5,319 nucleotides of DNA from Elusimicrobiota bacterium (GTDB taxonomy: Bacteria; Elusimicrobiota; Elusimicrobia; UBA1565; UBA9628), in contig JAQUMZ010000213.1 in NCBI GenBank assembly GCA_028717865.1, forward strand, positions 1 through 5,319. Direction: 5' to 3'. Every line of letters begins with the position of its first letter. Position 1 is the stretch's first letter. The notes under the pieces were generated by a model, which was given only the letters and a program-made list of their open reading frames with translations, was not told the origin of the DNA and ran no database searches. Positions 1 through 4,722 of this stretch are shown in pieces. A program made the position numbers and the translations under genes.

Positions 1-233
1 GGGTGCGAACCTCGAGAACGGCTTTGACCACAGGCCGTAAACTGAGCGCGGCGCGCGCCGTCCAGCGCCGCGCAACCGCCGCCCCCATACGAGGGGGGCG
101 GCGGTTCCGTTAGGGGTGGAGAGTATAGCCCGGCTGCGATCTCGAACAACGGAACGGCGCCGCCCGGAGTGGCGGTGCCGGGGTTCGCACCCTCCCTCCG
201 GTCGGGCGCGAACCTTGCGAATGGCTTTGACCG
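1..233. repeat. Direct repeat framing a chain of GC-rich hairpins
   Basis: Bases 1-29 and 204-232 are a direct repeat identical at 25 of 29 positions and ending in the shared GGCTTTGACC. Bases 1-11 are also the exact reverse complement of 182-192, and the right copy is the arm of a hairpin (GGTTCGC 182-188 with GCGAACC 208-214). Between the copies are three more hairpins: 46-54/65-73 (9 bp), 74-86/94-106 (13 bp, perfect) and 155-164/171-180 (10 bp with one G-U). GTTCCGTT 104-111 can also pair with AACGGAAC 148-155. No U-run follows any of these stems, so they are not ordinary intrinsic terminators. I read this as a dispersed intergenic repeat or a structured RNA. The left copy is probably cut by the window edge. 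No transposase gene is visible. Confidence is high in the repeat and low in any function. Confidence 0.6.
74..106. repeat. Perfect 13-bp hairpin in the left repeat region
   Basis: Arm 74-86 (AACCGCCGCCCCC) is perfectly complementary to 94-106, with a 7-base loop at 87-93. It directly abuts a second perfect hairpin with arms GCGCGGCGC 46-54 and GCGCCGCGC 65-73. Neither strand has a T-run after the stem, so a role as a classical Rho-independent terminator is doubtful. It could still end a transcript entering from left of the window, or be part of a folded RNA. Confidence 0.6.
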
Positions 234-535
234 ATTGGCAGCCGCCCGAAACCGCACGTGCGGGATATATCCTTGCTTATTGCACGACTTCATCCTCGTA
301 TTGAAAAGAGCCGGCATGGCGACTCGAGGACAAAAAAACTGTTTCAGAACATGCGCTTATTTTAGTTTGCCTCCAGCGCTGGCGGTAAAATCGCAAAAGA
401 GCATATTGCGTAATAATTTTTATCTTGCGAGGTCGCCATCGGGTCTTATTGGGGGAGACAGCCTGGATATCGCGCGCGACGCTACTTAAAGGCGATTCGG
501 AGTGGCTATCTTAGACTGCTTGGGCAAGCTCTAGC
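234..535. other. Gene-free spacer with an AT-rich patch
   Basis: No open frame here has a ribosome-binding site, a recognisable domain or the codon style of the neighbours. Bases about 300-430 are clearly richer in A and T than the rest of the window, with A-runs and T-runs such as AAAAAAA at 332-338 and TTTTT at 417-421. A 10-base palindrome CCAGCGCTGG lies at 373-382. The stretch is downstream of the small barrel gene, yet I find no good terminator for that gene. The only nearby stem, GCTT 518-521 with AAGC 526-529, is weak and lacks a T-run. The region could hold an unrecognised small RNA, a promoter for something outside the window, or decayed sequence. Confidence 0.4.
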
Positions 536-1915
536 TTAGAAGCGGCCGTAGGCTTCCAGGACGTATTTGCGGGCCTTGGCCTTGGCGGGGTTGGAGGCGT
601 AGCCGGCGGTGAACCACGCGCCGGTCAAGGACACGCCGAAGCGGTCCTGGACGTTGTAGCGCAGGCGCAGGTCCCATTCCGAGCCCAGCGTGCGCGAGCC
701 GCCGTGCACCCGGTCGGCCTGGAAGAGGTAGTAATCGGCGTCGAGGACCACGTCCTTGTAGGCGGGCGGCGTGAACCCCGCTCCCACCACTATGATGCCC
801 GAGGCGCCTTGGGCGAGGCCGTTGGCGCTGGTGGAGGAGTAATTGCCGCCGTAGGCGTCATAGACCGTGGCGCCGAAGAACTCGCCGAAGCCGGAGCGCT
901 CCAGGCCGTTGAAGCGATGGCCGCGGGAAGGGAAGAACGCCTCGTCCGTGGTCGGGGTGGAGGAATCGTCTCCGCTGCCGCGGGCCAGCGACATCCGGGC
1001 GATGCCCTCTCCGAGCCTGGGCAGGCGCTGCTTCCACTTGGCCCGGGCCACCTCGGCGTTTCCGTTATAGGTGATATGATTCGGGGCGGGGACGGTCCCG
1101 GTGGGCGTGGCCGCGCCCTTTTGCAGGGCGGCCTCGCCGTCGAAAACCACGGGGCCGTAGTTGAGCGTGTAGCGGATGCTGGAAAAGCTGCGCAGGGCCT
1201 TGGAGACCCGGCAGCCCAAGGCCGGGTCCATCCCGGAGAAGGAGCAGCCGAAGGCCTGCTGTTCGCCGCGATCGCGCTCGAAGAGCTGGTTGAGCTGCCA
1301 GACGCCCTCGCTGGGGAGGTTCAGGGTCGCCCCGAACAGGGTCAGCGAGCTGTCCCCCCCCTGCTGGACGTTGCGGTCCGCGAAAACGAAGCCCTCGAGC
1401 TTCATGCTCCACCAGGGCAGCTCCCCCCCCACCGTGATGCCGTTGAGGCCGGCTCCGTCGTCGTCGAGCAGCAGGCCGGAGCCCAGGCGGTAGTTCTGCC
1501 GCCCGAAAGTGGTGTCGATGGCATGGCCCATGAAGCGGTAGACCCGCAGGTAGGCGTTCTCTATGAAGGGCGTGAAATTCGCCGAGGGGTAGTTGTCGGC
1601 GGCGCGCCGGAACGGCTCCGTGCGCAGGGTGTTGCTAGAGCCGGATAGGCCCAGGGCGTGGAGCGTGACGCCCACGTCCATGGTGGTTTCCTCGAGACCC
1701 CGGGTTTCCAGGGCTATCTTGCGCACGGCCACGCCCAGGCGGGCGTCGTTGGATATGAAGGCGTGGTTGTTCTGGAAGGCCTTGTCGGAGTTGAGGTCGA
1801 GGTTCTCGTACGAAACGGCGCGCATCTTGTAGGAGGCGGTGACGTCGAGGTTCGCGGCGCGGGCGGGGGCGGCGGCCAGAAGGAGCGCGAAAGCGGCGCC
1901 GATTCGCCCGTTCAT
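536..1915 (-). CDS. Outer-membrane beta-barrel protein, alginate-export/porin-like
   Basis: This 459-residue protein is probably exported and inserted in the outer membrane as a channel or barrel; its substrate is unknown. Residues 1-20 form a Sec signal peptide: a short basic start MNGR, a hydrophobic core and an APARA cleavage site. The mature part is rich in alternating beta-strand patterns, with glycine, aromatic residues and acidic turns, and it ends in Phe (AYGRF), the usual signal for the BAM insertase. DTTFGRQ at 134-140, followed by an LGSGLLLDDDGAGLNG-type stretch, resembles proteins of the alginate-export barrel family. That assignment comes from memory of the family, not from a search. 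Two cysteines, C224 and C235, probably form a loop disulfide. The ATG at 1915 has AGGA 10 bases upstream, inside a possible hairpin. The upstream terminator separates it from the related larger porin gene, with which it shares DTTFGRQ and a GSE(W/I)D motif near the C-terminus. Confidence 0.85.
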   Translation of the reverse strand: MNGRIGAAFALLLAAAPARAANLDVTASYKMRAVSYENLDLNSDKAFQNNHAFISNDARLGVAVRKIALETRGLEETTMDVGVTLHALGLSGSSNTLRTEPFRRAADNYPSANFTPFIENAYLRVYRFMGHAIDTTFGRQNYRLGSGLLLDDDGAGLNGITVGGELPWWSMKLEGFVFADRNVQQGGDSSLTLFGATLNLPSEGVWQLNQLFERDRGEQQAFGCSFSGMDPALGCRVSKALRSFSSIRYTLNYGPVVFDGEAALQKGAATPTGTVPAPNHITYNGNAEVARAKWKQRLPRLGEGIARMSLARGSGDDSSTPTTDEAFFPSRGHRFNGLERSGFGEFFGATVYDAYGGNYSSTSANGLAQGASGIIVVGAGFTPPAYKDVVLDADYYLFQADRVHGGSRTLGSEWDLRLRYNVQDRFGVSLTGAWFTAGYASNPAKAKARKYVLEAYGRF

Positions 1916-1925
1916 GCGGGGATAA

Positions 1926-1952
1926 TCCTATCAAAATCGCCGGAAGATAGGA
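1926..1952 (-). promoter_or_regulatory. Hairpin overlapping the ribosome-binding site of the small barrel gene
   Basis: TCCTATC at 1926-1932 and GATAGGA at 1946-1952 are perfect inverted repeats with a 13-base loop. Read on the minus strand, the promoter-proximal arm is TCCTATC and the distal arm is GATAGGA. The distal arm contains the AGGA that is the only Shine-Dalgarno candidate, 10 bases before the ATG at 1915. The stem would cover the ribosome-binding site. Whether it folds in the cell is inference. Confidence 0.4.
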
Positions 1953-1975
1953 ACAGGAAAGTCCCCCGGGAAACG

Positions 1976-2009
1976 AAAACCCCCGCGGCGCGAGCGCCGC
2001 GGGGGTTTT
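1976..2009 (-). terminator. Strong intrinsic terminator after the large porin gene, probably bidirectional
   Basis: AAAACCCCCGCGGCG (1976-1990) pairs perfectly with CGCCGCGGGGGTTTT (1995-2009) around the tetraloop CGAG, giving 15 bp. On the minus strand the stem ends in TTTT followed by CGTTT. On the plus strand it ends in TTTT followed by GTTG. It starts 14 bases after the stop codon of the large porin gene, the expected place for a terminator, and it lies 60 bases before the start codon of the next gene on the same strand. Confidence 0.9.
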
Positions 2010-2023
2010 GTTGACTTGGTTCG

Positions 2024-3487
2024 TTAGAACTTGATCGCCAAGTCCAAGGCTGCCATGAGGGCCGGGCTGTCCGGATAGTTGCCGGCCTTCTGCTTTTCCT
2101 TGATGAATCCGCCGGGTTGGAACGTGCCCAGGGTGCCCTTGAAGCTGACGTTCTCGGAGTGCTTCCACTCGGCATCCACATCGATTTCCGAGCCGATGTG
2201 CTTGTTGCCGGCGTTCTCCTTGACGCCAGGGGCGGCGTAGTTCTGGACCAGCCGGTGGAACCGGAAGTCCCAGTAGGACACGCCCGCGGTGAGCTTGTTG
2301 AGCATGGCCGGGGTGGCCTTGGCGCCCACGCCGTAGATGACGCGGTTGGCCAAGCCGTTGCCGGCCGGGTTGTTCGTGTAAGCCGCCGCGCCAGCCACGT
2401 TCTGTCCGAGGGTGTTGTTCGCGCCCTGGGAGAAGCGGCCGTATATGGCTCCGGGCCGATAGTCCGTGGCGATGGCCGTGAACTGCTCGTTCTGGCCCAC
2501 GCTCTGGTTGATGCGGCCGGTGCCCAGGCCGAACTGCGCCCAGGGGTTGAGCATTCCGACCTGCTCGAGGTCGGCCTTGAAGCCGGCGTCGACCAGGAAC
2601 GCGAAGCCCGAGTACGAGCCGCCCACGTCCGTGCCCAGGGTCTTGGCGCGGTAGGTGCCGAAGTTCTTGGCGAACTCGGCCGAGCCGTAGAGGCCGCCCA
2701 GCTTGCCCTTGACCTTGAGGCCGGCGACGTAGAGGTTGTCGTTCTTGGTGGCTTCATCGCCCAGTCCGGTTCCGCCCACGGTGCTGTCGGCGCGGTGCGT
2801 GGCGAGGTTGTACAGGTAAACCTTGCCGTCCGCGTTCTCTATGCCCTTGCTGCCCACGACGAGACCGCGGATGTCCTGGTCGTTGACGCCAGCTACGCCC
2901 AGAGCGGCGGCGTTGCCGTCGGCCTTGCCCGCGAGGGCGGTGACGTAGGCCTTCTCACCCATCCAGTCGAAGCGGGCCGCGTCGAGCGCGGTCACGGCCA
3001 TGCCGTAGAGGTTGTGCTTCGGGCCGAAGTAGATGACCAGGTCGCCCTCTTCGCCGAAGAACTGGCGGCCGAAGGTCGTGTCCACGTAGTTGAAGACCTT
3101 GTCGATCTTGACGTAGCCTTCGTCGATGAACACGTTGTTGGCGAGGCCGGTGTTGGCAGCGCCGTCAACGGCCCTCTCGGAGGCGTTGCCCCAGACGCGG
3201 TTGTTCTTGCGCAGGGTCACGCGCGAGTGGACATCGTCGAGCAGGTCCCAGTCCATGTTGAGCATGATCCGGGTCTGCATGTCGCCGATGCGGTCGATGC
3301 CGTTGTCGGCGGCTACGGCGCCGGTGTCCTTTTTCCGGGTCTGGAAGTCCAGGACGTTGCGGGCCGAGGTGGCCTGCATCTCCACGGATCCGCCGAACTT
3401 CAGGTTTTTAAGCAATTCGGCCGCGTTCACCTGGCTGAAAGAAAGAACAAGAGCCAGGGAAGCAACCGATCCCAGGAGCTTCTTCAT
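2024..3487 (-). CDS. Major porin-like outer-membrane beta-barrel protein
   Basis: This 487-residue protein is likely an abundant outer-membrane channel; its substrate is unknown. I start it at the ATG at 3487, where MKKLLGS opens a clean Sec signal peptide (residues 1-22, cleavage after VNA) and a near-perfect AAGGAGGT (3498-3505) sits 10 bases upstream. A longer frame from 3526 would put 13 residues before the signal peptide and its start inside the leader hairpin. A GTG at 3493 is also possible. The mature chain has no cysteine, many beta-strand-like stretches, and ends in LDLAIKF, a C-terminal Phe typical of BAM substrates. DTTFGRQ at 136-142 and GSEIDV at 432-437 match motifs in the smaller downstream barrel, which suggests tandem paralogs. 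A strong promoter, a long leader and a strong terminator frame the gene as a single-gene unit with high expected output. I do not recognise a characterised homolog. Confidence 0.88.
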   Translation of the reverse strand: MKKLLGSVASLALVLSFSQVNAAELLKNLKFGGSVEMQATSARNVLDFQTRKKDTGAVAADNGIDRIGDMQTRIMLNMDWDLLDDVHSRVTLRKNNRVWGNASERAVDGAANTGLANNVFIDEGYVKIDKVFNYVDTTFGRQFFGEEGDLVIYFGPKHNLYGMAVTALDAARFDWMGEKAYVTALAGKADGNAAALGVAGVNDQDIRGLVVGSKGIENADGKVYLYNLATHRADSTVGGTGLGDEATKNDNLYVAGLKVKGKLGGLYGSAEFAKNFGTYRAKTLGTDVGGSYSGFAFLVDAGFKADLEQVGMLNPWAQFGLGTGRINQSVGQNEQFTAIATDYRPGAIYGRFSQGANNTLGQNVAGAAAYTNNPAGNGLANRVIYGVGAKATPAMLNKLTAGVSYWDFRFHRLVQNYAAPGVKENAGNKHIGSEIDVDAEWKHSENVSFKGTLGTFQPGGFIKEKQKAGNYPDSPALMAALDLAIKF

Positions 3488-3497
3488 TTGCACTATT

Positions 3498-3505
3498 ACC
3501 TCCTT
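3498..3505 (-). promoter_or_regulatory. Strong Shine-Dalgarno of the large porin gene
   Basis: The minus strand reads AAGGAGGT, almost the full anti-Shine-Dalgarno complement, 10 bases before the ATG at 3487. It supports that ATG over the upstream in-frame start at 3526. A GTG at 3493 lies only 4 bases from it and is the one alternative start to consider. Confidence 0.85.
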
Positions 3506-3510
3506 ACTTT

Positions 3511-3570
3511 CGTAAGCCCCGCGCAAGGCGGGATTTTTCCATCTTCACCCCGCATTTCGCGGGGCCTACG
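3511..3570 (-). promoter_or_regulatory. Structured 5' leader of the large porin mRNA with alternative stems
   Basis: Arms 3558-3570 and 3511-3523 can form a 13-bp stem in the mRNA (one G-U pair) that closes a 34-base loop and ends 5 bases before the Shine-Dalgarno. The same bases can instead form two local hairpins: 3548-3553 with 3559-3564 (6 bp, loop 5) and 3518-3522 with 3528-3532 (5 bp, loop 5). The two conformations exclude each other. On the minus strand no T-run follows the stems, so this is not a plain terminator; control of translation or mRNA stability fits better. On the plus strand the second local hairpin is followed by ATTTTT, but no plus-strand gene ends here. Confidence 0.5.
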
Positions 3571-3634
3571 TTTTCGTCTTCAGGAGCGTGCCGTCAGCTT
3601 CTGGCCGCGGCCTCCCTGATTCACGAGCGGGTTG

Positions 3635-3664
3635 ATTCTACCAAAGGCGATTTTTTCATGTCAA
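3635..3664 (-). promoter_or_regulatory. Sigma-70-type promoter of the large porin gene
   Basis: On the minus strand the -35 box is a perfect TTGACA (3659-3664) and the -10 box is TAGAAT (3635-3640, five of six), with an 18-base spacer. The expected transcription start is near 3628, giving a leader of about 140 bases before the ATG at 3487. The match is much better than elsewhere in this GC-rich window. A short palindrome, ACAT-AA-ATGT at 3666-3675, abuts the -35 box, and TGTCA is repeated 16 bases apart at 3659 and 3675. Confidence 0.8.
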
Positions 3665-3753
3665 TACATAAATGTGTCACCTAGTGCCATATTTTACAGG
3701 GTCCTTACCGGCATCACCTGGGCGGATTGGCCGCCGCCGGTTCCGGATTCCTT

Positions 3754-3769
3754 CGACGAGAGCTCGTCG
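3754..3769. repeat. Short hairpin just after the TPR gene
   Basis: CGACGAG 3754-3760 and CTCGTCG 3763-3769 are perfect inverted repeats starting 7 bases beyond the TPR stop codon on the minus strand. A second small stem, GGCGG 3721-3725 with CCGCC 3731-3735, lies further on. No T-run follows either of them, so this is at best a weak or factor-assisted terminator, or a stem that protects the 3' end. I see no better terminator for the tRNA-TPR unit before the porin promoter. Confidence 0.4.
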
Positions 3770-3775
3770 GAGAAA

Positions 3776-4447
3776 CTACTTGCCGGGTTCGGAAAGGCTC
3801 TTGAGGCGCGCCTGGGCCCAGGCGGCCCAAGAGGTGTCGGGGTACTGGAGCGCTATTTTCTGCAATGCCGCTTTGGCCGCGTCGAGCTGTCCGAGCGCGA
3901 GCTGGCAGCGCGCCAGGGCGGCGTGCGTTTGCGGCGCGAGGAAATTGTCCGGGTAGGCGGCCAGGAAGCGCTCCGCGGTCTGCGTCGCCTCGGGGCATTT
4001 GTTGTCGGCTTCGAGGGCCTCGGCCAGGTCGGTGAGGGCGAAGGGCATGAGCACCTTGGGCTGGTCCTTGTCCAGGAGCCTTTGGTAGTACTTGACGCTT
4101 TCGGCGAAGCGCTCGCGGCTGTAGAGGATGTCGCCCGCGAGCAGCAGGCCGTAGCCGGAGGCGTCGGAGGAAGGATACTTGGCGTCCAGCTCGTCCGCCG
4201 TCTTGATCGCGGCGTCGATCTGGCCGCTGTAGGCCAGACCGTTGGCCAGGGAGAGCTGGTTCCAGGCGTCGTTGCGCCGGGCGCGGTAGCTATATAGGAG
4301 AAGCAAGCCCAGCAAAACGGCCGCCGCGGCGCAGCCGCCCGCGATGCCGGCGGTGCGCCGGTTGGCGGCCACCCAGCTTATCGCCCCGTCCACCGCGTTT
4401 TGGACCTCGTTGCGCTTGATCTGCGCCCGCACCCATTGCTTTCCCAT
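3776..4447 (-). CDS. Membrane-anchored tetratricopeptide-repeat protein
   Basis: This 223-residue protein has one transmembrane helix at about 33-53 (alanine- and leucine-rich), preceded by a basic N-terminal segment of about 32 residues. That predicts a cytoplasmic N-terminus and a periplasmic TPR domain. Helix pairs with TPR spacing appear at about 62-92, 98-130, 135-166 and 174-204, marked by A/L/Y patterns and by YP turns (KYPSS, AYPDN, QYPDT). The layout resembles YfgM-type inner-membrane TPR proteins and, more loosely, BamD-like or YbgF-like repeat proteins. A role as a scaffold in envelope protein export or assembly is inference. The ATG at 4447 has AAGGA 8 bases upstream. The gene starts only 23 bases after the tRNA-Arg gene with no terminator between, so the two probably share one primary transcript. 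I would not assign a symbol. Confidence 0.82.
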   Translation of the reverse strand: MGKQWVRAQIKRNEVQNAVDGAISWVAANRRTAGIAGGCAAAAVLLGLLLLYSYRARRNDAWNQLSLANGLAYSGQIDAAIKTADELDAKYPSSDASGYGLLLAGDILYSRERFAESVKYYQRLLDKDQPKVLMPFALTDLAEALEADNKCPEATQTAERFLAAYPDNFLAPQTHAALARCQLALGQLDAAKAALQKIALQYPDTSWAAWAQARLKSLSEPGK

Positions 4448-4470
4448 TTTATGTTTCCTTTTGCAAAGTC

Positions 4471-4542
4471 TGCCCCGAGAGGGAATCGAACCCCCATCCT
4501 CTCCTTAGGACGGAGTAGCTCTATCCATTGAGCTATCGGGGC
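4471..4542 (-). tRNA. tRNA-Arg (anticodon CCU)
   Basis: The minus strand folds as a full cloverleaf of 72 bases. The acceptor is GCCCCGA with TCGGGGC (7 bp). The D stem is GCTC/GAGC with an 8-base loop containing GGA, consistent with the A20 identity base of arginine tRNAs. The anticodon loop is GTCCTAA with CCT at 4507-4509. The variable loop has 4 bases and the T stem-loop is GGGGG-TTCGATT-CCCTC. The discriminator is A at 4471 and CCA is not encoded. Oddities are an A-A mismatch at the top of the anticodon stem (27-43) and a G at position 32, where a pyrimidine is usual. It reads AGG codons. Two hairpins and a promoter lie upstream, and the TPR gene follows closely. Confidence 0.95.
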
Positions 4543-4544
4543 TG

Positions 4545-4569
4545 CGTGAGCCGGCCGTACCGGCTCGCG
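4545..4569 (-). repeat. 10-bp hairpin immediately upstream of the tRNA
   Basis: CGTGAGCCGG (4545-4554) pairs with CCGGCTCGCG (4560-4569) around a 5-base loop, with one G-T pair in the + strand reading. It ends two bases before the mature tRNA 5' end, so in a precursor transcript it would stack against the site cut by RNase P. It lacks a T-run, so it is not a terminator of the minus-strand transcript. Confidence 0.55.
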
Positions 4570-4570
4570 T

Positions 4571-4607
4571 AGCCCCCGTAGCGTTCGACAACTAGCTATC
4601 GGGGCTG
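4571..4607 (-). repeat. Partial copy of the tRNA 5' end folded into a hairpin
   Basis: Bases 4594-4607 repeat exactly the 14 bases 4531-4544, which cover the first 12 bases of the tRNA and two flanking bases. The copy is built into a compact hairpin: AGCCCC 4571-4576 with GGGGCT 4601-4606, TAGC 4579-4582 with GCTA 4595-4598, and GTT 4583-4585 with AAC 4590-4592 around the loop CGAC. There is no tRNA body behind the copy, so it is a fragment and not a second tRNA gene. Confidence 0.7.
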
Positions 4608-4613
4608 GCGGGG

Positions 4614-4643
4614 ATTGTAAGAAATATGCGGGAGGTCTCTCAA
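4614..4643 (-). promoter_or_regulatory. Promoter of the tRNA-Arg / TPR unit
   Basis: On the minus strand TTGAGA (4638-4643, five of six) and TACAAT (4614-4619, five of six) are 18 bases apart, the same spacing as in the porin promoter. The expected start is at about 4606-4609, so the transcript would open with the tRNA-fragment hairpin and have a leader of about 64-67 bases before the mature tRNA. Confidence 0.72.
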
Positions 4644-4711
4644 TATCCATTTGCGTAGCGTTGCCGTAAGCATGCCGCCGCTCTCCCTGTCCGCCGCCAG
4701 CGGCGATATCG

Positions 4712-4717
4712 TAAAAT
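4712..4717 (+). promoter_or_regulatory. Possible -10 box directly before the CvpA-family start codon
   Basis: TAAAAT (five of six to TATAAT) ends five bases before the ATG at 4723. A start of transcription at the usual distance would fall on or next to that ATG, giving a leaderless message. This would explain why no Shine-Dalgarno is visible. No good -35 box is seen 17-18 bases upstream, so support is weak. Confidence 0.3.
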
Positions 4718-4722
4718 GGCGT

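Noticed and set aside
1..88. Minus-strand frame from an ATG at 88 running off the left edge
   Set aside because: It is only 29 codons, lacks a Shine-Dalgarno, starts inside a perfect hairpin and overlaps the repeat. It is open most likely because of high GC.
109..115. GTTAGGG as an integron attC core
   Set aside because: No matching partner core of the attC type is found at the expected distance, and there is no cassette gene or integrase.
1..233. CRISPR array
   Set aside because: There are only two diverged repeat copies about 200 bases apart, with hairpins and not uniform spacers between them.
116..489. Small plus-strand open frames in the left region
   Set aside because: They run through hairpins and the direct repeat, have no Shine-Dalgarno, and their translations show no domain or signal.
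704..1648. Long plus-strand open frame opposite the small barrel gene
   Set aside because: It mirrors a minus-strand gene with a clear signal peptide and barrel features. The translation is a low-complexity G/V/A/E mix expected from antisense reading of GC-rich DNA.
3518..3538. Plus-strand intrinsic terminator (hairpin plus ATTTTT)
   Set aside because: No plus-strand gene ends upstream of it, and the bases are better explained as part of the minus-strand porin leader.
2117..3619. 500-codon plus-strand open frame opposite the large porin gene
   Set aside because: It is an antisense shadow: composition dominated by V, A, E and G, no domain and no Shine-Dalgarno. The minus-strand porin has signal peptide, Shine-Dalgarno, promoter and terminator.
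4531..4607. Phage or island attachment site at the tRNA
   Set aside because: Integration normally duplicates the tRNA 3' part; here the 5' end is repeated, and no integrase or phage gene is present.
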